From IMG/VR virus record IMGVR_UViG_3300025669_000044, positions 1 to 51,765 of that record: 51,765 bases of DNA, one strand, 5' to 3'. Shown here in pieces: positions 6,863 through 16,378 of the stretch. Below the pieces are notes generated by a model. That model saw only the letters and a list, made by a program, of their open reading frames with translations. It ran no database searches and was not told where the DNA came from. This DNA comes from a virus. Numbering within the stretch: the first letter of the stretch is position 1; every line of letters begins with the position of its first letter. Position numbers and translations under genes: made by a program.

Positions 6863-7804
6863 CTACAAATGACTATTTAGTTCGTCTAAAGAACAACTTT
6901 CTGCACCGGATTTTAAAGCTACGATTCCTGCGGCCACATTAGCGATACACGCACTTTCATGTAAGCTAAGACCATTTGCTAACGCTAAAGTAAATGTAGA
7001 TATAACGGTATCACCACAGCCTGTTACATCTACAATCTCTTTCTTCTCTGCTTTTAAATGAGTGCTATTAATATCGTCTGTATAGAATAACCCATTCTCA
7101 CTTAATGTTATAAGCACATTATTAAACTTGAACATTACTAATAACTCTTTAGCGAGTTCAAATGAATCCTTATAATCATATAGCTTAGTTTTAAAAATAT
7201 TCTCTAGCTCTTTTAAATTTGGTGTGATAGATGTATAATTAGAGAAGCAAGAAATATCTCTCTTCTTTGTGTCAACTGTGATAATCTTATCTTCTTTTAA
7301 AGCAAGTTTACCTATAAATACTGCTAGTTCTTCATTAATCATACCTTTATTGTAATCAGATACTATTATTGCATCAAAATATTTAACATGTCTTATTAAA
7401 TTTTCTTTTACTTCCTCTAGTTTAAAATTATTAAAACAAATATGTTCTCTGTCAACTCTTAATAGATGTTGATTATCTGCAATATATCTTGTCTTTTTTG
7501 TAGTGATAACCTTTTTATCTGCTATTAATAGATTTGTATTAATTTTATTTTCTTGTAATAACTTTATAACTTGAGTACCTGCAATATCTTTACCTATCTT
7601 TCCTATAATCCAAACATTAGAACCAAGAGCTGTTAGATTTTTAGCCACGTTAGCACACCCACCTAATTTATATTCACCTGATTGTTTATTTAATATAGGA
7701 ACAGGTGCTTCTGGAGAGATGCGTGATACTGAGCCTCTAACATACTTATCAAGCATTAAATCGCCTATGACAAGTATATTCTTTTTGTTTAGTTTATTTT
7801 TCAT
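6863..7804 (-). CDS. hldE: D-glycero-beta-D-manno-heptose-7-phosphate kinase (RfaE/HldE kinase domain)
   Basis: 313 residues, PfkB carbohydrate kinase. GDLMLDKY at 14-21 followed by SRISPEAPVPI is the diagnostic RfaE block, and VTGCGDT near 260-266 holds the catalytic Asp265. The length matches the kinase half of HldE; the nucleotidyltransferase half is absent. The reaction phosphorylates heptose-7-phosphate at C1 for ADP-heptose, the lipopolysaccharide inner-core precursor. It implies a Gram-negative host and possible phage remodelling of surface sugars or nucleotide-sugar pools. Confidence 0.9.
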   Translation of the reverse strand: MKNKLNKKNILVIGDLMLDKYVRGSVSRISPEAPVPILNKQSGEYKLGGCANVAKNLTALGSNVWIIGKIGKDIAGTQVIKLLQENKINTNLLIADKKVITTKKTRYIADNQHLLRVDREHICFNNFKLEEVKENLIRHVKYFDAIIVSDYNKGMINEELAVFIGKLALKEDKIITVDTKKRDISCFSNYTSITPNLKELENIFKTKLYDYKDSFELAKELLVMFKFNNVLITLSENGLFYTDDINSTHLKAEKKEIVDVTGCGDTVISTFTLALANGLSLHESACIANVAAGIVALKSGAESCSLDELNSHL

Positions 7805-7976
7805 TTTCCACGTATTTGATAATTGTTTTGTTAATTGTTTTTAGAATAAACATACAATAGAGATTGATCGCTCTCAACTTAGCAGAATCACTATCATTAG
7901 TTTTAATAATATTTACAATAGCAATCATCGGACTTTTAACTGCTTTAATAAGAATCTTCTTTACATTTTCTTGCAT
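7794..7976 (-). CDS. Small basic helical unknown protein
   Basis: 60 residues from the ATG at 7976, which has AGAAAGAATATT upstream. The frame could extend to a GTG at 8051 (85 residues), but no ribosome-binding site is visible there. The protein is Lys- and Ile-rich and helical. It overlaps the start of the heptose kinase gene by 11 bases. Confidence 0.5.
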   Translation of the reverse strand: MQENVKKILIKAVKSPMIAIVNIIKTNDSDSAKLRAINLYCMFILKTINKTIIKYVENEK

Positions 7977-8070
7977 AATATTCTTTCTGTTATAACTTAG
8001 CTTGGCAAGGATTTTTATAGTATGCCCCTTTAGTGCCCCTATCTCCGCCACAAGCTAAATATTAATTAAA

Positions 8071-10275
8071 CTATTCTTCCATATAAGTTAAGAATCCGCC
8101 ATCATTCAAAATGTCTGTTTCTCGCTCATTACATTCTGTAAGAGTATTATTAGCAAATCTAAACTTAAAGAATAATGAACCATGTAAAGCATCGCCCGTC
8201 TGATTCTTAGAAACAAAGAGTTCCATAATAGGATTGTATGCACCATTTTCATCTACCCAATGTAAATTACTATCTTGAATATTTTTTACTTGATGAAAGT
8301 TAGAATAAACACCACCAACGAATCTTGAGGCATACCACAAATCAATAGATTCTTTAATATCTTTACCACTAGGCTTAGCAGATGATGACTTTGGAACTTC
8401 TGCTGTAGATATAATAGGACAATTAATCTGCTGTGGCAATCTCTTTAAATAAGAGGCAACTCTTTGAGCATTTTGTGTGGCCTCTAAGTGCTTTCCACTA
8501 GCTTGTAAGTCATGTAGATTGTCAATTACTACTACAAATTTCTTACCTCTTTCCATAGCTATCGTAGAGTGAATCTTAACATAATTATCTAAATCGTCAA
8601 GAGTTCTAATATGAGAACCATCTTTAATAATAATATTATCTTTCATTTTCTTTAAGTTAGCCATACCGTCGAACCACTTATCATGTGTCTCACTATTAGG
8701 CTGTCTTACTTGCTTAGAGGTTAATCCTGAAGTGATACTCATTAATCGAGGTAGAATAGCTCTCTTAGCACCATCATCTAATGAATAGAAGGCGACAAGA
8801 GTATCCTCATTCATTGCTAACTTATAAACAAAGTTTAATAGAAATGTTGTTTTTCCCGTTTCTGGAAAGCCTGCTAATAGATAGAGCGTATCTTCAAAAC
8901 CACCAAATCTTTTATCGAATAAAGGAAAACCAGAAGGAATACCAGCAAAATTCTTATTCCATGCGAGTTCTGTAAAGTCCTCTAACAATTCATCGTAAGC
9001 ATCTTTCTCTTGCACATACTGAATCATGTTGAAAGAAGTTGAAGAATTAGACATATCATCTATTGATTTTGTAAGCTGTCTTTTACCAATTTTTAAAGAT
9101 TCTGCACATTCCGTAATGTAAGCTTCTTTTCTAATTAAGTTAGGACAACCTGCAATGAAGTCATAGATAATCTTTTCTTTAATTAATCCTTTTTCATAGT
9201 TCTCTATAAGATACTTTAAAGCAGAAAGTTTAGGTAAGTCTTTAAAATCATCTAGAGTATGCGTTTTCATATACTCATCGGGGTCTGGTTTAGCCTCGCC
9301 CTCTATAACAGGAATCTTGATAATAGAAATTTCAGAGTCTAGATTTTTCATTCTAACTACTGTTCTTAAAAAACCATCTCTTGCTGTTCCTTTGTATAAA
9401 TTATCTGGGTCTAAAGCTAAAAAGATTTTCTTAAATTCTATATTTGCTATCTTCTCTAAATTAGCATCATTGATAACATTTGTTAAACAACCAATAACAT
9501 TTTGATTTGGATGTAAAGCAATAGCATCAAAGGGCCCTTCTACAATAGTTAATGTATCATGTCCTCTAACACGCTCTATATTAAACAAATTACTTCCTTT
9601 AATACAGATTTTGATATACGGGTCATTATCTTCAGTATTAAACATACGAATAATTAGACCAGAGTATTGATTGTTTTCATTCAAAATAGGAATTACAAGA
9701 CCTTCTTTATGAAATACTGTAAGTAATCTATAATCGAATAAGCTTTTACATTCTTTATTTAATTCAGGCGTAATATCGTTTGGAGATAAGCAACCAATTT
9801 TCCATGTCTGAAGTTTCTCTTTATTAATGTTTCGTTGCCTATAGTATGGAACGCCCTTTTGCAAGTTTTTCTTTTGAATAGATAGCTTATGAATATTCTC
9901 TAAAAATTTTCTTTGTCTATTTAGTGCCTTCTCATTTGCAGAATACTCATATTCTTCCTCTACAGGAATACTGTATTTTCTAGCCAAAACTTTAACTGCC
10001 TCGAAAAAGCTTGAACCTTTTATTGATACATTATTCTTAATACCATAAACATCAAATATATCGAAAGAACGCTGTTCTACAAAACAATATATTAAGTGAT
10101 TCTTAGAGTCAGGTAAAAAGGCCGCTGATAATTTAGTTTCATCGTTATGGTCATGCGCCTCGGAATGCGGACATTGAACTTTCGTACCATTAGTTCTACA
10201 CCCTAACTCATTAAGATATTCAGGTAATTTAGATTTAATTAGCTCTTTAATCTTATCTAAATTTTTAATGTGCAT
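8071..10275 (-). CDS. Bifunctional DNA primase-helicase (T7 gp4-like)
   Basis: 734 residues. Domains in order: N-terminal zinc-binding motif (Cys26, Cys35, His37 region, Cys64); Toprim primase core with Glu246 in IVEGPFDAIAL and Asp289/Asp291 in LALDPDN; DnaB-type helicase with Walker A GFPETGKT at 469-476 and Walker B VVVIDNLHDL around Asp585. This is the replicative helicase that also lays primers at the fork and pairs with the family A polymerase at 32474-34927. The length is larger than T7 gp4 (566). Confidence 0.92.
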   Translation of the reverse strand: MHIKNLDKIKELIKSKLPEYLNELGCRTNGTKVQCPHSEAHDHNDETKLSAAFLPDSKNHLIYCFVEQRSFDIFDVYGIKNNVSIKGSSFFEAVKVLARKYSIPVEEEYEYSANEKALNRQRKFLENIHKLSIQKKNLQKGVPYYRQRNINKEKLQTWKIGCLSPNDITPELNKECKSLFDYRLLTVFHKEGLVIPILNENNQYSGLIIRMFNTEDNDPYIKICIKGSNLFNIERVRGHDTLTIVEGPFDAIALHPNQNVIGCLTNVINDANLEKIANIEFKKIFLALDPDNLYKGTARDGFLRTVVRMKNLDSEISIIKIPVIEGEAKPDPDEYMKTHTLDDFKDLPKLSALKYLIENYEKGLIKEKIIYDFIAGCPNLIRKEAYITECAESLKIGKRQLTKSIDDMSNSSTSFNMIQYVQEKDAYDELLEDFTELAWNKNFAGIPSGFPLFDKRFGGFEDTLYLLAGFPETGKTTFLLNFVYKLAMNEDTLVAFYSLDDGAKRAILPRLMSITSGLTSKQVRQPNSETHDKWFDGMANLKKMKDNIIIKDGSHIRTLDDLDNYVKIHSTIAMERGKKFVVVIDNLHDLQASGKHLEATQNAQRVASYLKRLPQQINCPIISTAEVPKSSSAKPSGKDIKESIDLWYASRFVGGVYSNFHQVKNIQDSNLHWVDENGAYNPIMELFVSKNQTGDALHGSLFFKFRFANNTLTECNERETDILNDGGFLTYMEE

Positions 10276-10704
10276 TTATCGCCTCTTCTTTCTTTTACTC
10301 TCTTTGGTCTCTCTTAGAAAGACTGTTGATTCTTCTCCAGCCTGTTTTTTCTCAGCACGTCTTTTAAAATAAGACTTCTTGGAAGGAGTTTCTACAACGG
10401 TTTCTGCAACTGTTTCTTCAATGTTCTCATTAATAGTTTCTTTTACTGGCTGAACTTTATCAACTTTCTTAATTTTTCTAGATTTTTCTGCTCTCTTTTT
10501 ATTAGGATTTCTCACTACTGCAACTTTACTGAGATGAGTAGCACTTTTAACTATAGCCTCTATAGTGGGCTTTAGATAAGATACACCACCTCGTAATAAA
10601 GTCTTGCACTTGTCGCAATACTCATAAGAAATTAAAACGATACCGTCATGTCGTGGCTCTCTTTTATATTTCTTTATTATATTTTTATGTTTACATTTAA
10701 ACAT
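10276..10704 (-). CDS. Zinc-knuckle protein with long basic/acidic tail
   Basis: 142 residues. CKHKNI near the start and YCDKCKTLLRGG form a short zinc ribbon. The rest is low-complexity, alternating Lys/Arg-rich and Glu-rich stretches, and ends ESKRKKRR. It abuts the primase-helicase gene with no spacer, so it may be a replication accessory or nucleic-acid-binding protein. Function unknown. Confidence 0.6.
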   Translation of the reverse strand: MFKCKHKNIIKKYKREPRHDGIVLISYEYCDKCKTLLRGGVSYLKPTIEAIVKSATHLSKVAVVRNPNKKRAEKSRKIKKVDKVQPVKETINENIEETVAETVVETPSKKSYFKRRAEKKQAGEESTVFLRETKESKRKKRR

Positions 10705-10717
10705 GATTTACTTTCTA

Positions 10718-11122
10718 TTATACTAGGATTCGAGACCAAGAATAAAACTCAATAGAAGTCTTTTCTTTAGTTTCTGTTTTATTATAAACTGATAATTTGT
10801 TTACTGCTTTAAGTGGCTTAGCTTTATAATCAACTGGACGAGCATCACTAGAGTATTTCTTGACAGCTATTGCTAGACCTTGCATCACTCTCTGAAATAA
10901 TACTTTAATATCCTTCTTCTCAAGAAGCATACAAGCTTTTGAGGATAGAGGAAGTGTTACTCCGTATGATGTAGCTTTATCAACTAATGTAATATGATAC
11001 TGATTATCTTTCCCTCTAAAAGGGTCCAAATAACAATATGTTCTATTACTATACTCAGAGTTGTCAAATATAATCTCCTTGAAGCATTGTCTGCAAAGTT
11101 CGTTCATATTCTCTGGATTCAT
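10718..11122 (-). CDS. Unknown protein
   Basis: 134 residues with no recognised domain. An N-terminal LCRQCFKE holds a Cys pair, and the middle is beta-rich. The ATG at 11122 follows AGGAGTAATTAAG. Confidence 0.6.
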   Translation of the reverse strand: MNPENMNELCRQCFKEIIFDNSEYSNRTYCYLDPFRGKDNQYHITLVDKATSYGVTLPLSSKACMLLEKKDIKVLFQRVMQGLAIAVKKYSSDARPVDYKAKPLKAVNKLSVYNKTETKEKTSIEFYSWSRILV

Positions 11123-11123
11123 C

Positions 11124-11522
11124 TTAATTACTCCTTTTTGCGTTTTGTCTTAATTCCATAAATCTACAATTCTCAAGCGTATAATTTTCACCACTATCTA
11201 TTCTATCAATACTAGGTTTTAGCATTAAGCCTGCATTATCTCTTAACCACAGCTCTTTTAATTCCTCTGCTGTAATCTTGACTTCAATACCTTTTGCCCC
11301 ATAGTATTTATAATCTTTAAGCTTTACGTTATAACATCTTTGTTTAATCTTTACAAGAACTCTTAGCCAAGGAAACTTTTCGTGCTTAATTCTGGCCTTT
11401 TCTTTTAATAGCCTTTTGTTTTCTTCTCTATATAACTTGGCATTAACTATCGCATCTTCTCTATGAGTTTTACGATATTGTATCTCACATTCTTTTTGTT
11501 TTTGTTTATCGTTATATGGCAT
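11124..11522 (-). CDS. HNH-like endonuclease-family protein
   Basis: 132 residues. A basic helical N-terminus is followed by KQRCYN, YYGAKGIEV, and the C-terminal block KPSIDRIDSGENYTLENCRF then RQNAKRSN. This pattern (RCYN, YYGxxGI, DRID, Y.xENCR) is typical of a phage HNH-like family often encoded by free-standing mobile genes. Lying between zinc-ribbon genes, it could be a homing-type insertion or a packaging helper nuclease. Confidence 0.65.
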   Translation of the reverse strand: MPYNDKQKQKECEIQYRKTHREDAIVNAKLYREENKRLLKEKARIKHEKFPWLRVLVKIKQRCYNVKLKDYKYYGAKGIEVKITAEELKELWLRDNAGLMLKPSIDRIDSGENYTLENCRFMELRQNAKRSN

Positions 11523-11716
11523 TATTTTGTGTCCTTTGGGTAATCGTTCTGATAGAATCCTTCACCTCTAAGAATGAAGTTCTTGGTACAACTAATAAGT
11601 CTAATCATAAGATTTTTACATTTAGAACATTCTCTAGCATCATCTCTTTTAGATATAGCTACAAAATCTTCCTCTTCATGACCACACTTCTCACATTTAA
11701 AGTCATACGTTGGCAT
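11522..11716 (-). CDS. FmdB-type zinc-ribbon protein
   Basis: 64 residues. MPTYDFKCEKCGHEEED and ARECSKCKNLMIRL give the paired CxxC of the FmdB/CxxC_CxxC family, with the usual MPxYxFxC start. Overlaps of one base with both neighbours indicate a tight operon. Biochemical role in phages is unknown. Confidence 0.8.
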   Translation of the reverse strand: MPTYDFKCEKCGHEEEDFVAISKRDDARECSKCKNLMIRLISCTKNFILRGEGFYQNDYPKDTK

Positions 11717-12183
11717 TATGCGTCTACCTCTGGATTATCAGATGTTTGAGATGCGAATTTTTGACTGTTAATAATGTTTCTACATGTTTTCATTACTTCA
11801 GTAGCACCATTTAGTGAGCCTAAAACCTTATCTCTTAACTTTCTTTCCGGAGCCGTATACAAGGCAGACTCTTTATCAGCCGAAGCAGATACAAATTTTG
11901 TATTCTCAGCTTCTAGTTTGTTTTTAAGATACATATAATAGGCTAGTTCTTTATTCTTTTTTAGAGATGCTATTTTTTGATACCATTCTTCTAGAATAAT
12001 ATAGTGGGCGTTTACATCTTTTTCTAATTCTTTTATTTGATTAATGTTATTCACATTTAATTTTAAAAGAATACTTTTTGTGCTGGTTATTGCTTTACAC
12101 GAACTGTCTACAATCTTCTTCACTTTTAGCAATGCTTTGGAGTCATCTTTTTTCAACTCATCAATTTGTTTTTCTAAAGACAT
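11716..12183 (-). CDS. Coiled-coil unknown protein
   Basis: 155 residues from ATG 12183, which has AAGGAGAAATACG upstream. A longer frame to 12204 lacks a site. It is mostly helical with heptad-like Leu/Ile spacing (KALLKVKKIVDS, NVNNINQIKELEKDV). It is the first gene after the promoter at 12221-12249, heading the primase-helicase operon. Confidence 0.65.
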   Translation of the reverse strand: MSLEKQIDELKKDDSKALLKVKKIVDSSCKAITSTKSILLKLNVNNINQIKELEKDVNAHYIILEEWYQKIASLKKNKELAYYMYLKNKLEAENTKFVSASADKESALYTAPERKLRDKVLGSLNGATEVMKTCRNIINSQKFASQTSDNPEVDA

Positions 12184-12220
12184 CGTATTTCTCCTTGTTA
12201 TCAATTTGTTTTATACAGTA

Positions 12221-12249
12221 AGTATAGCATACAAACTACACTTTGTCAA
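12221..12249 (-). promoter_or_regulatory. Sigma70-type promoter
   Basis: TTGACA at 12244-12249, 17-base spacer, TATACT at 12221-12226. The portal stop codon lies immediately before the -35 box. Drives 12183 downward, including primase-helicase. Confidence 0.85.
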
Positions 12250-12252
12250 GTT

Positions 12253-13524
12253 TTATTTTTTCTTTTTGTCTGTTTTCTTAGTTTTGCTATCCTTTGTTTT
12301 TTCTGCGGCCTCAACATCTGACTCAGACTTTGCAGGTAAATGAAAGAATAGACTTCTTGCTTCATCTATAGTTAGAATACCTTCTTCATTGCCCGTCAAT
12401 AGATTTGCAATTCTAGCTTTGTCATAATTAAGTCGTGTTCCTAGAAGATTGGAAACAACTGTAGTTTCTAGATTTTGAAAACCTAATCTGACCAAAACAT
12501 TATTATAAATAAAAGACTCATACTTGAGAATAGGCATTACAACATTCTCTAGAAATCGAGCCTTCTGTTCTCTTGCGTTTAATGAACCTGTACCTTGAGC
12601 TAGATTTAACATAAACGGTGGAACTTTATAAATAGATGCAACTTTAAGACCCATCCATTTCTGAATCTCAATAATATCTGAAGGTTCCCAATAAGGAATT
12701 GTCTTTAAATCAACTTCTTTATTGATACCCAACATCTTAGCACCTTCAACCATAAGTCCATTTAAATATTCTACAAATTCTTCTAATTCTTTCTTAGATA
12801 CAGAAGAACCTTTTTTAAATGAAACAAATGCAGGTTTATAAAAACCTCTTTTAACAAAATCAACCAATTTCTTAGCAGACTCTTTATCTGTTGTTATATC
12901 ATCATACCCTCTTTGAATAGAGCTAGTGCCTAATGTTGCATCACTATCTTTATTAATACAAAAGTGCATAACTTCTTTGTGCTTTAATAGAAGGTCTTTC
13001 TTTCCGTTCTTATCCTGCTTAAACTCAGAATTACTTCCTATTTTTAAAAACTTATACTTGGGTGGATTATCGTCTGTAATTCTTAGAGTATATCCCGGCA
13101 CAACTGTTAGCTGACTAGGTAATTTATTCTTATACTCAATAACACACGCACCATTTCCCCATCTAAGCATATCCTTTAAATACTGCTTTCTAATCATAAA
13201 TAGAGGTTCTACTAAAGAAGGATAATTTAGAAATCCTTGAATATCATCTACTTCTGACCGTGGGTCCGTATATAGGTCATACTTAACAACCTCGTCTACG
13301 ATTGTCTCAATACATGCTTCTGCCCATATCGTAGTCATAATAAGCTCTCTAAGCTGTGCTACAGATTGCCTTGCATATGGCTGATATATTACAGACTTTG
13401 TTCCGAAGCTTACAGACTCCAGTTTTCTATCTCTTACTTGTTGCGTAGGCTTTAATCTAACTGCCGATTTTCTTGGACGACCTACTGGGTTTTTTGTTAC
13501 TCTTTTATTTACTTTCTTAGACAT
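12253..13524 (-). CDS. Portal protein
   Basis: 423 residues. It has the HK97/SPP1-like portal layout: a basic N-terminus, a long mixed domain with MLRWGNGACVIEY, then VASIYKVPPFMLN followed by NAREQKARFLENVVMPIL, the usual portal clip/stem region that precedes the C-terminal helix. It directly follows terL in transcription order. The portal forms the dodecameric entry ring of the capsid. The second of two adjacent ATGs is preferred because AGGAGG lies five bases before it. Confidence 0.8.
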   Translation of the reverse strand: MSKKVNKRVTKNPVGRPRKSAVRLKPTQQVRDRKLESVSFGTKSVIYQPYARQSVAQLRELIMTTIWAEACIETIVDEVVKYDLYTDPRSEVDDIQGFLNYPSLVEPLFMIRKQYLKDMLRWGNGACVIEYKNKLPSQLTVVPGYTLRITDDNPPKYKFLKIGSNSEFKQDKNGKKDLLLKHKEVMHFCINKDSDATLGTSSIQRGYDDITTDKESAKKLVDFVKRGFYKPAFVSFKKGSSVSKKELEEFVEYLNGLMVEGAKMLGINKEVDLKTIPYWEPSDIIEIQKWMGLKVASIYKVPPFMLNLAQGTGSLNAREQKARFLENVVMPILKYESFIYNNVLVRLGFQNLETTVVSNLLGTRLNYDKARIANLLTGNEEGILTIDEARSLFFHLPAKSESDVEAAEKTKDSKTKKTDKKKK

Positions 13525-13543
13525 CATTTCCTCCTAATTAGGG

Positions 13544-15304
13544 TTATTTGCCAATTACAGCTAACGGTTCTCCGTCATCTTCTTCTACTATTGAAAATAC
13601 AAATCCTGCTAAACAATCTGAAACATCTTTTGAACCATGATTGATGCCCTCTTCTCTCATTCTCCATTTACTAGCTTTAGGGTGGTCAATCTTATTTTTA
13701 TCTGTAATAAGCAATTCTGTTAGCTCTCTTATTGCAGGTGGATAAAGATAATAATTAATATCTCTTTTATATATAAAATCTTTGAGTGTATCATAGGGAC
13801 CAGTATTTTTCTCTAAAGAAATAATCTTTGCACCTATTCCGTTTTTCTCGCAGATGTTTAAAAATAGTGCTGAGTTCCATCCATCAGCGGTTACTTTTAT
13901 AATAGGGAACTTCAACTTTTTAAATAACTTTGTAATAACAAATTCTAATATTTCGTTTAAATCAATCTCTTTAGACTTATCTTCAGATTGAGGAGAGCGT
14001 ATCTGTAACATTAAATCAACATAGATTTTGGTTTTATCTAATATGTGATAAGTGTGTCCCATAGAAAGTCCCGCACAATCAACTACGCCTCTAGAAAGGT
14101 CAATATGTACATAATACTGAGCGTTTGAGTGCTTTTCTTTCTCAAATTTAATTTTCTGTGCTAACTCTTCTGAAGGATTCTCTTCATAATCTCTTTCCAT
14201 TACTTCTATTTCGTGAGTATGATATGGTCTAAACCAATGTTCTAGTTCTTCGTCCATTATATTATGTGTCCAGAATCTATTTAACGCACTTTCATTATTG
14301 TTTTCTTCTAGTATAATAGGAGACTCTCGCTCATAGTTAATACAATCTGTAATTCTATCGGCTCTCTTAATAAAGTTATTCGCTCTATACTTCGGTATCT
14401 TACATTCATACATTAACATTGCTGTGGAAGGGTCCTCGTCGAACTCTTCTTTATAAGTTTCTTTGTGTACTGCGTATTTCTTTATTTCGGGTAAACAAGA
14501 TTTATCTGACCTAATATCCCAAGTGGCCGCTCTATCACAATAAGTCTTTGACATATGTCCATCTTCTGCTCTATCTAAAAGATAAGACATGTAATCATTC
14601 GGCGAAGTCAAATAAGAAATATAAAATAATTTATAATGTTTAGGACAACGTGTTCTTGCTGATGTTCTAATATGTTTTCTTATATTCTGTGCTTGGTCAA
14701 ATCTAAAAGTTCCAATCTCATCAAAGATTCCTAGAACAACATTCTTACCCTCAGATTTTGATTCTCTAGAGTTCATAGACCACGCTCTAATGTTCTTTGG
14801 AAATAAAATAGCATTACGAATAATATCTCTTTCAATATTCATGCCTAATTCTTCAAAGAAATTCTTTCCTGTAACAGGGTCTATTGTCTGACTAACCATT
14901 CTTACAAATTTCTCAAAAAATACAGATTTTGCTTGGTCAGCATCAAACGCAACATTAACAACGTCTATAGGTTCACCACTTTTAATGCCTAATGTTTCTT
15001 GCGGGTCATTTAGACAACATAACCAATAAATGGTATAACATAAAAGACAGGCAATAGTTAAATCTTTTCCTGAGCCTTTACCCCATGCTAATACAAATTC
15101 ATTAAACTTATCACTCAACATTGTATAGTCATTATTAAATGCGGCCGATACAGCTTTTTGCTGTCTAGGAAATAAAGGTGACTTTAGCCAATCTCTAAAG
15201 AATATCTCAGAGGATACAGGTTGAATAGCAAACTTTTTTGACTTGTTTACTACTTTCTGCTCTGCATCTTCCCAGAAATTTTCCCAATTCTTATTATCTG
15301 CCAT
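13544..15304 (-). CDS. terL: Terminase large subunit
   Basis: 586 residues. The ATPase domain has Walker A WGKGSGKD near 74-81 and Walker B LGIFDEIGTF with Asp195-Glu196. The RNase H-like nuclease domain has YVHIDLSRG (Asp402), TADGW (Asp474) and KDVSDCLAG (Asp560/Asp563). This is the DNA-packaging motor. It lies between the TerS-like gene and the portal gene, the classic packaging order. Confidence 0.93.
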   Translation of the reverse strand: MADNKNWENFWEDAEQKVVNKSKKFAIQPVSSEIFFRDWLKSPLFPRQQKAVSAAFNNDYTMLSDKFNEFVLAWGKGSGKDLTIACLLCYTIYWLCCLNDPQETLGIKSGEPIDVVNVAFDADQAKSVFFEKFVRMVSQTIDPVTGKNFFEELGMNIERDIIRNAILFPKNIRAWSMNSRESKSEGKNVVLGIFDEIGTFRFDQAQNIRKHIRTSARTRCPKHYKLFYISYLTSPNDYMSYLLDRAEDGHMSKTYCDRAATWDIRSDKSCLPEIKKYAVHKETYKEEFDEDPSTAMLMYECKIPKYRANNFIKRADRITDCINYERESPIILEENNNESALNRFWTHNIMDEELEHWFRPYHTHEIEVMERDYEENPSEELAQKIKFEKEKHSNAQYYVHIDLSRGVVDCAGLSMGHTYHILDKTKIYVDLMLQIRSPQSEDKSKEIDLNEILEFVITKLFKKLKFPIIKVTADGWNSALFLNICEKNGIGAKIISLEKNTGPYDTLKDFIYKRDINYYLYPPAIRELTELLITDKNKIDHPKASKWRMREEGINHGSKDVSDCLAGFVFSIVEEDDGEPLAVIGK

Positions 15305-16053
15305 TATACTCTATCCTTGTACTCAGCATCAATAACTTCTTCTGTATCGAGCGAGTCTAAATTAATTGTTCGTAAGCGTTTAAAAGCGTAACTTCTTTTA
15401 TCTTCAGGTATCAAATCTGTAATAATAGCTTTAAATACCTTCATAATACTTTGTAATACTTCTACAGATACATAATTTTTATCCATTAAAGATTGAGGAT
15501 TAAATAAACTTAATAACTTGGATTCTTTATCAACTCTATCTAAAATTGCCTTTAACGAATCTATTCTCGATGTAATGTAGGTTGGGTATTTAGGTTCGTC
15601 ATAGATAGCAATATATCTCTCTCTAAGCTCTCTGGCTTTAACTCTCTTCTCTTTATTAGTATCATCTGCCTTATACTCTGTCTCAGCAATATCAAGCTCT
15701 GCTTTAACTGTCTTTACTTCTCTTTTCCACTCAGCTAATTTCTGTTTATTTTCCTTTACTTTATCAGTAATTTCTTGATACAGATTCCAATATTCGGTTT
15801 TTAATAAACCAACTTCATCAATCAACTGCTCTACTCTTTGATATTGTTTCTTAGCTAACTGAGAATTTTTTACAATTAAACTTGAATATCTTGCTTGTAA
15901 GTATTTAATATCGTTTAATGTAGTAGTATAAGCAACTTGCAGAGATTTAGAGATTGCATTAGGAGATTTTCCTTTTAAAAACAATTCTCTTGTCTTTTCT
16001 CGTCGAGATACTATCATATCTTTTGATGGTCTACCGCCAGTATTTTTTGTCAT
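15304..16053 (-). CDS. Terminase small subunit-like protein
   Basis: 249 residues. The N-terminus contains GGRPSKD and a helix-turn-helix-like block (ELFLKGKSPNAISKSLQVAYTTTLNDI), followed by a long coiled coil (about 60-140) and a C-terminal helical part. Position directly before terL with a one-base overlap supports a DNA-recognition subunit of terminase. Identity is from context and architecture, not from a diagnostic motif. Confidence 0.6.
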   Translation of the reverse strand: MTKNTGGRPSKDMIVSRREKTRELFLKGKSPNAISKSLQVAYTTTLNDIKYLQARYSSLIVKNSQLAKKQYQRVEQLIDEVGLLKTEYWNLYQEITDKVKENKQKLAEWKREVKTVKAELDIAETEYKADDTNKEKRVKARELRERYIAIYDEPKYPTYITSRIDSLKAILDRVDKESKLLSLFNPQSLMDKNYVSVEVLQSIMKVFKAIITDLIPEDKRSYAFKRLRTINLDSLDTEEVIDAEYKDRV

Positions 16054-16378
16054 TTACAACACTCCTTGAGTTCATTTTTATTTGATGCTTTAAATCATTC
16101 CAGCCTTTTAAATAATCAGAGGAAGGAATTTTATCTGGAAAACATCTATTCTCTACCATATCATAAGTTGCGAGATTTCTACCTAAATTCATTAAATGTA
16201 AAATAATATCTTTTCGTGTATACTTAGTTACTTTAACCATTTCTTGAATCGTTAAATTAGAGCTTATACACTTTAACAGAAGAATCTGTTTCTTAGTCAA
16301 GAACTTTTTTAAATTAGTAGGTAAATCTAATTGAAGATTCTTTACTTTATTACTACTAAATCTTTCCCTTTTAGACAT
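16031..16378 (-). CDS. Sigma region 4-like helix-turn-helix protein
   Basis: 115 residues from ATG 16378 (GAGGTGATT upstream). LTKKQILLLKCISSNLTIQEMVKVTKYTRKDIILHL resembles the sigma-70 region 4 or LuxR-type helix-turn-helix: a helix, a turn at Asn-Leu-Thr, then a recognition helix. The gene overlaps the preceding sigma region 2-like gene by 8 bases. The two together could make a split sigma factor. Confidence 0.5.
   Translation of the reverse strand: MSKRERFSSNKVKNLQLDLPTNLKKFLTKKQILLLKCISSNLTIQEMVKVTKYTRKDIILHLMNLGRNLATYDMVENRCFPDKIPSSDYLKGWNDLKHQIKMNSRSVVNDKKYWR

Noticed and set aside
7977-8051. N-terminal extension of the gene before the heptose kinase from a GTG at 8051
   Set aside because: No ribosome-binding site; the ATG at 7976 has one. 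The extension cannot be fully excluded.
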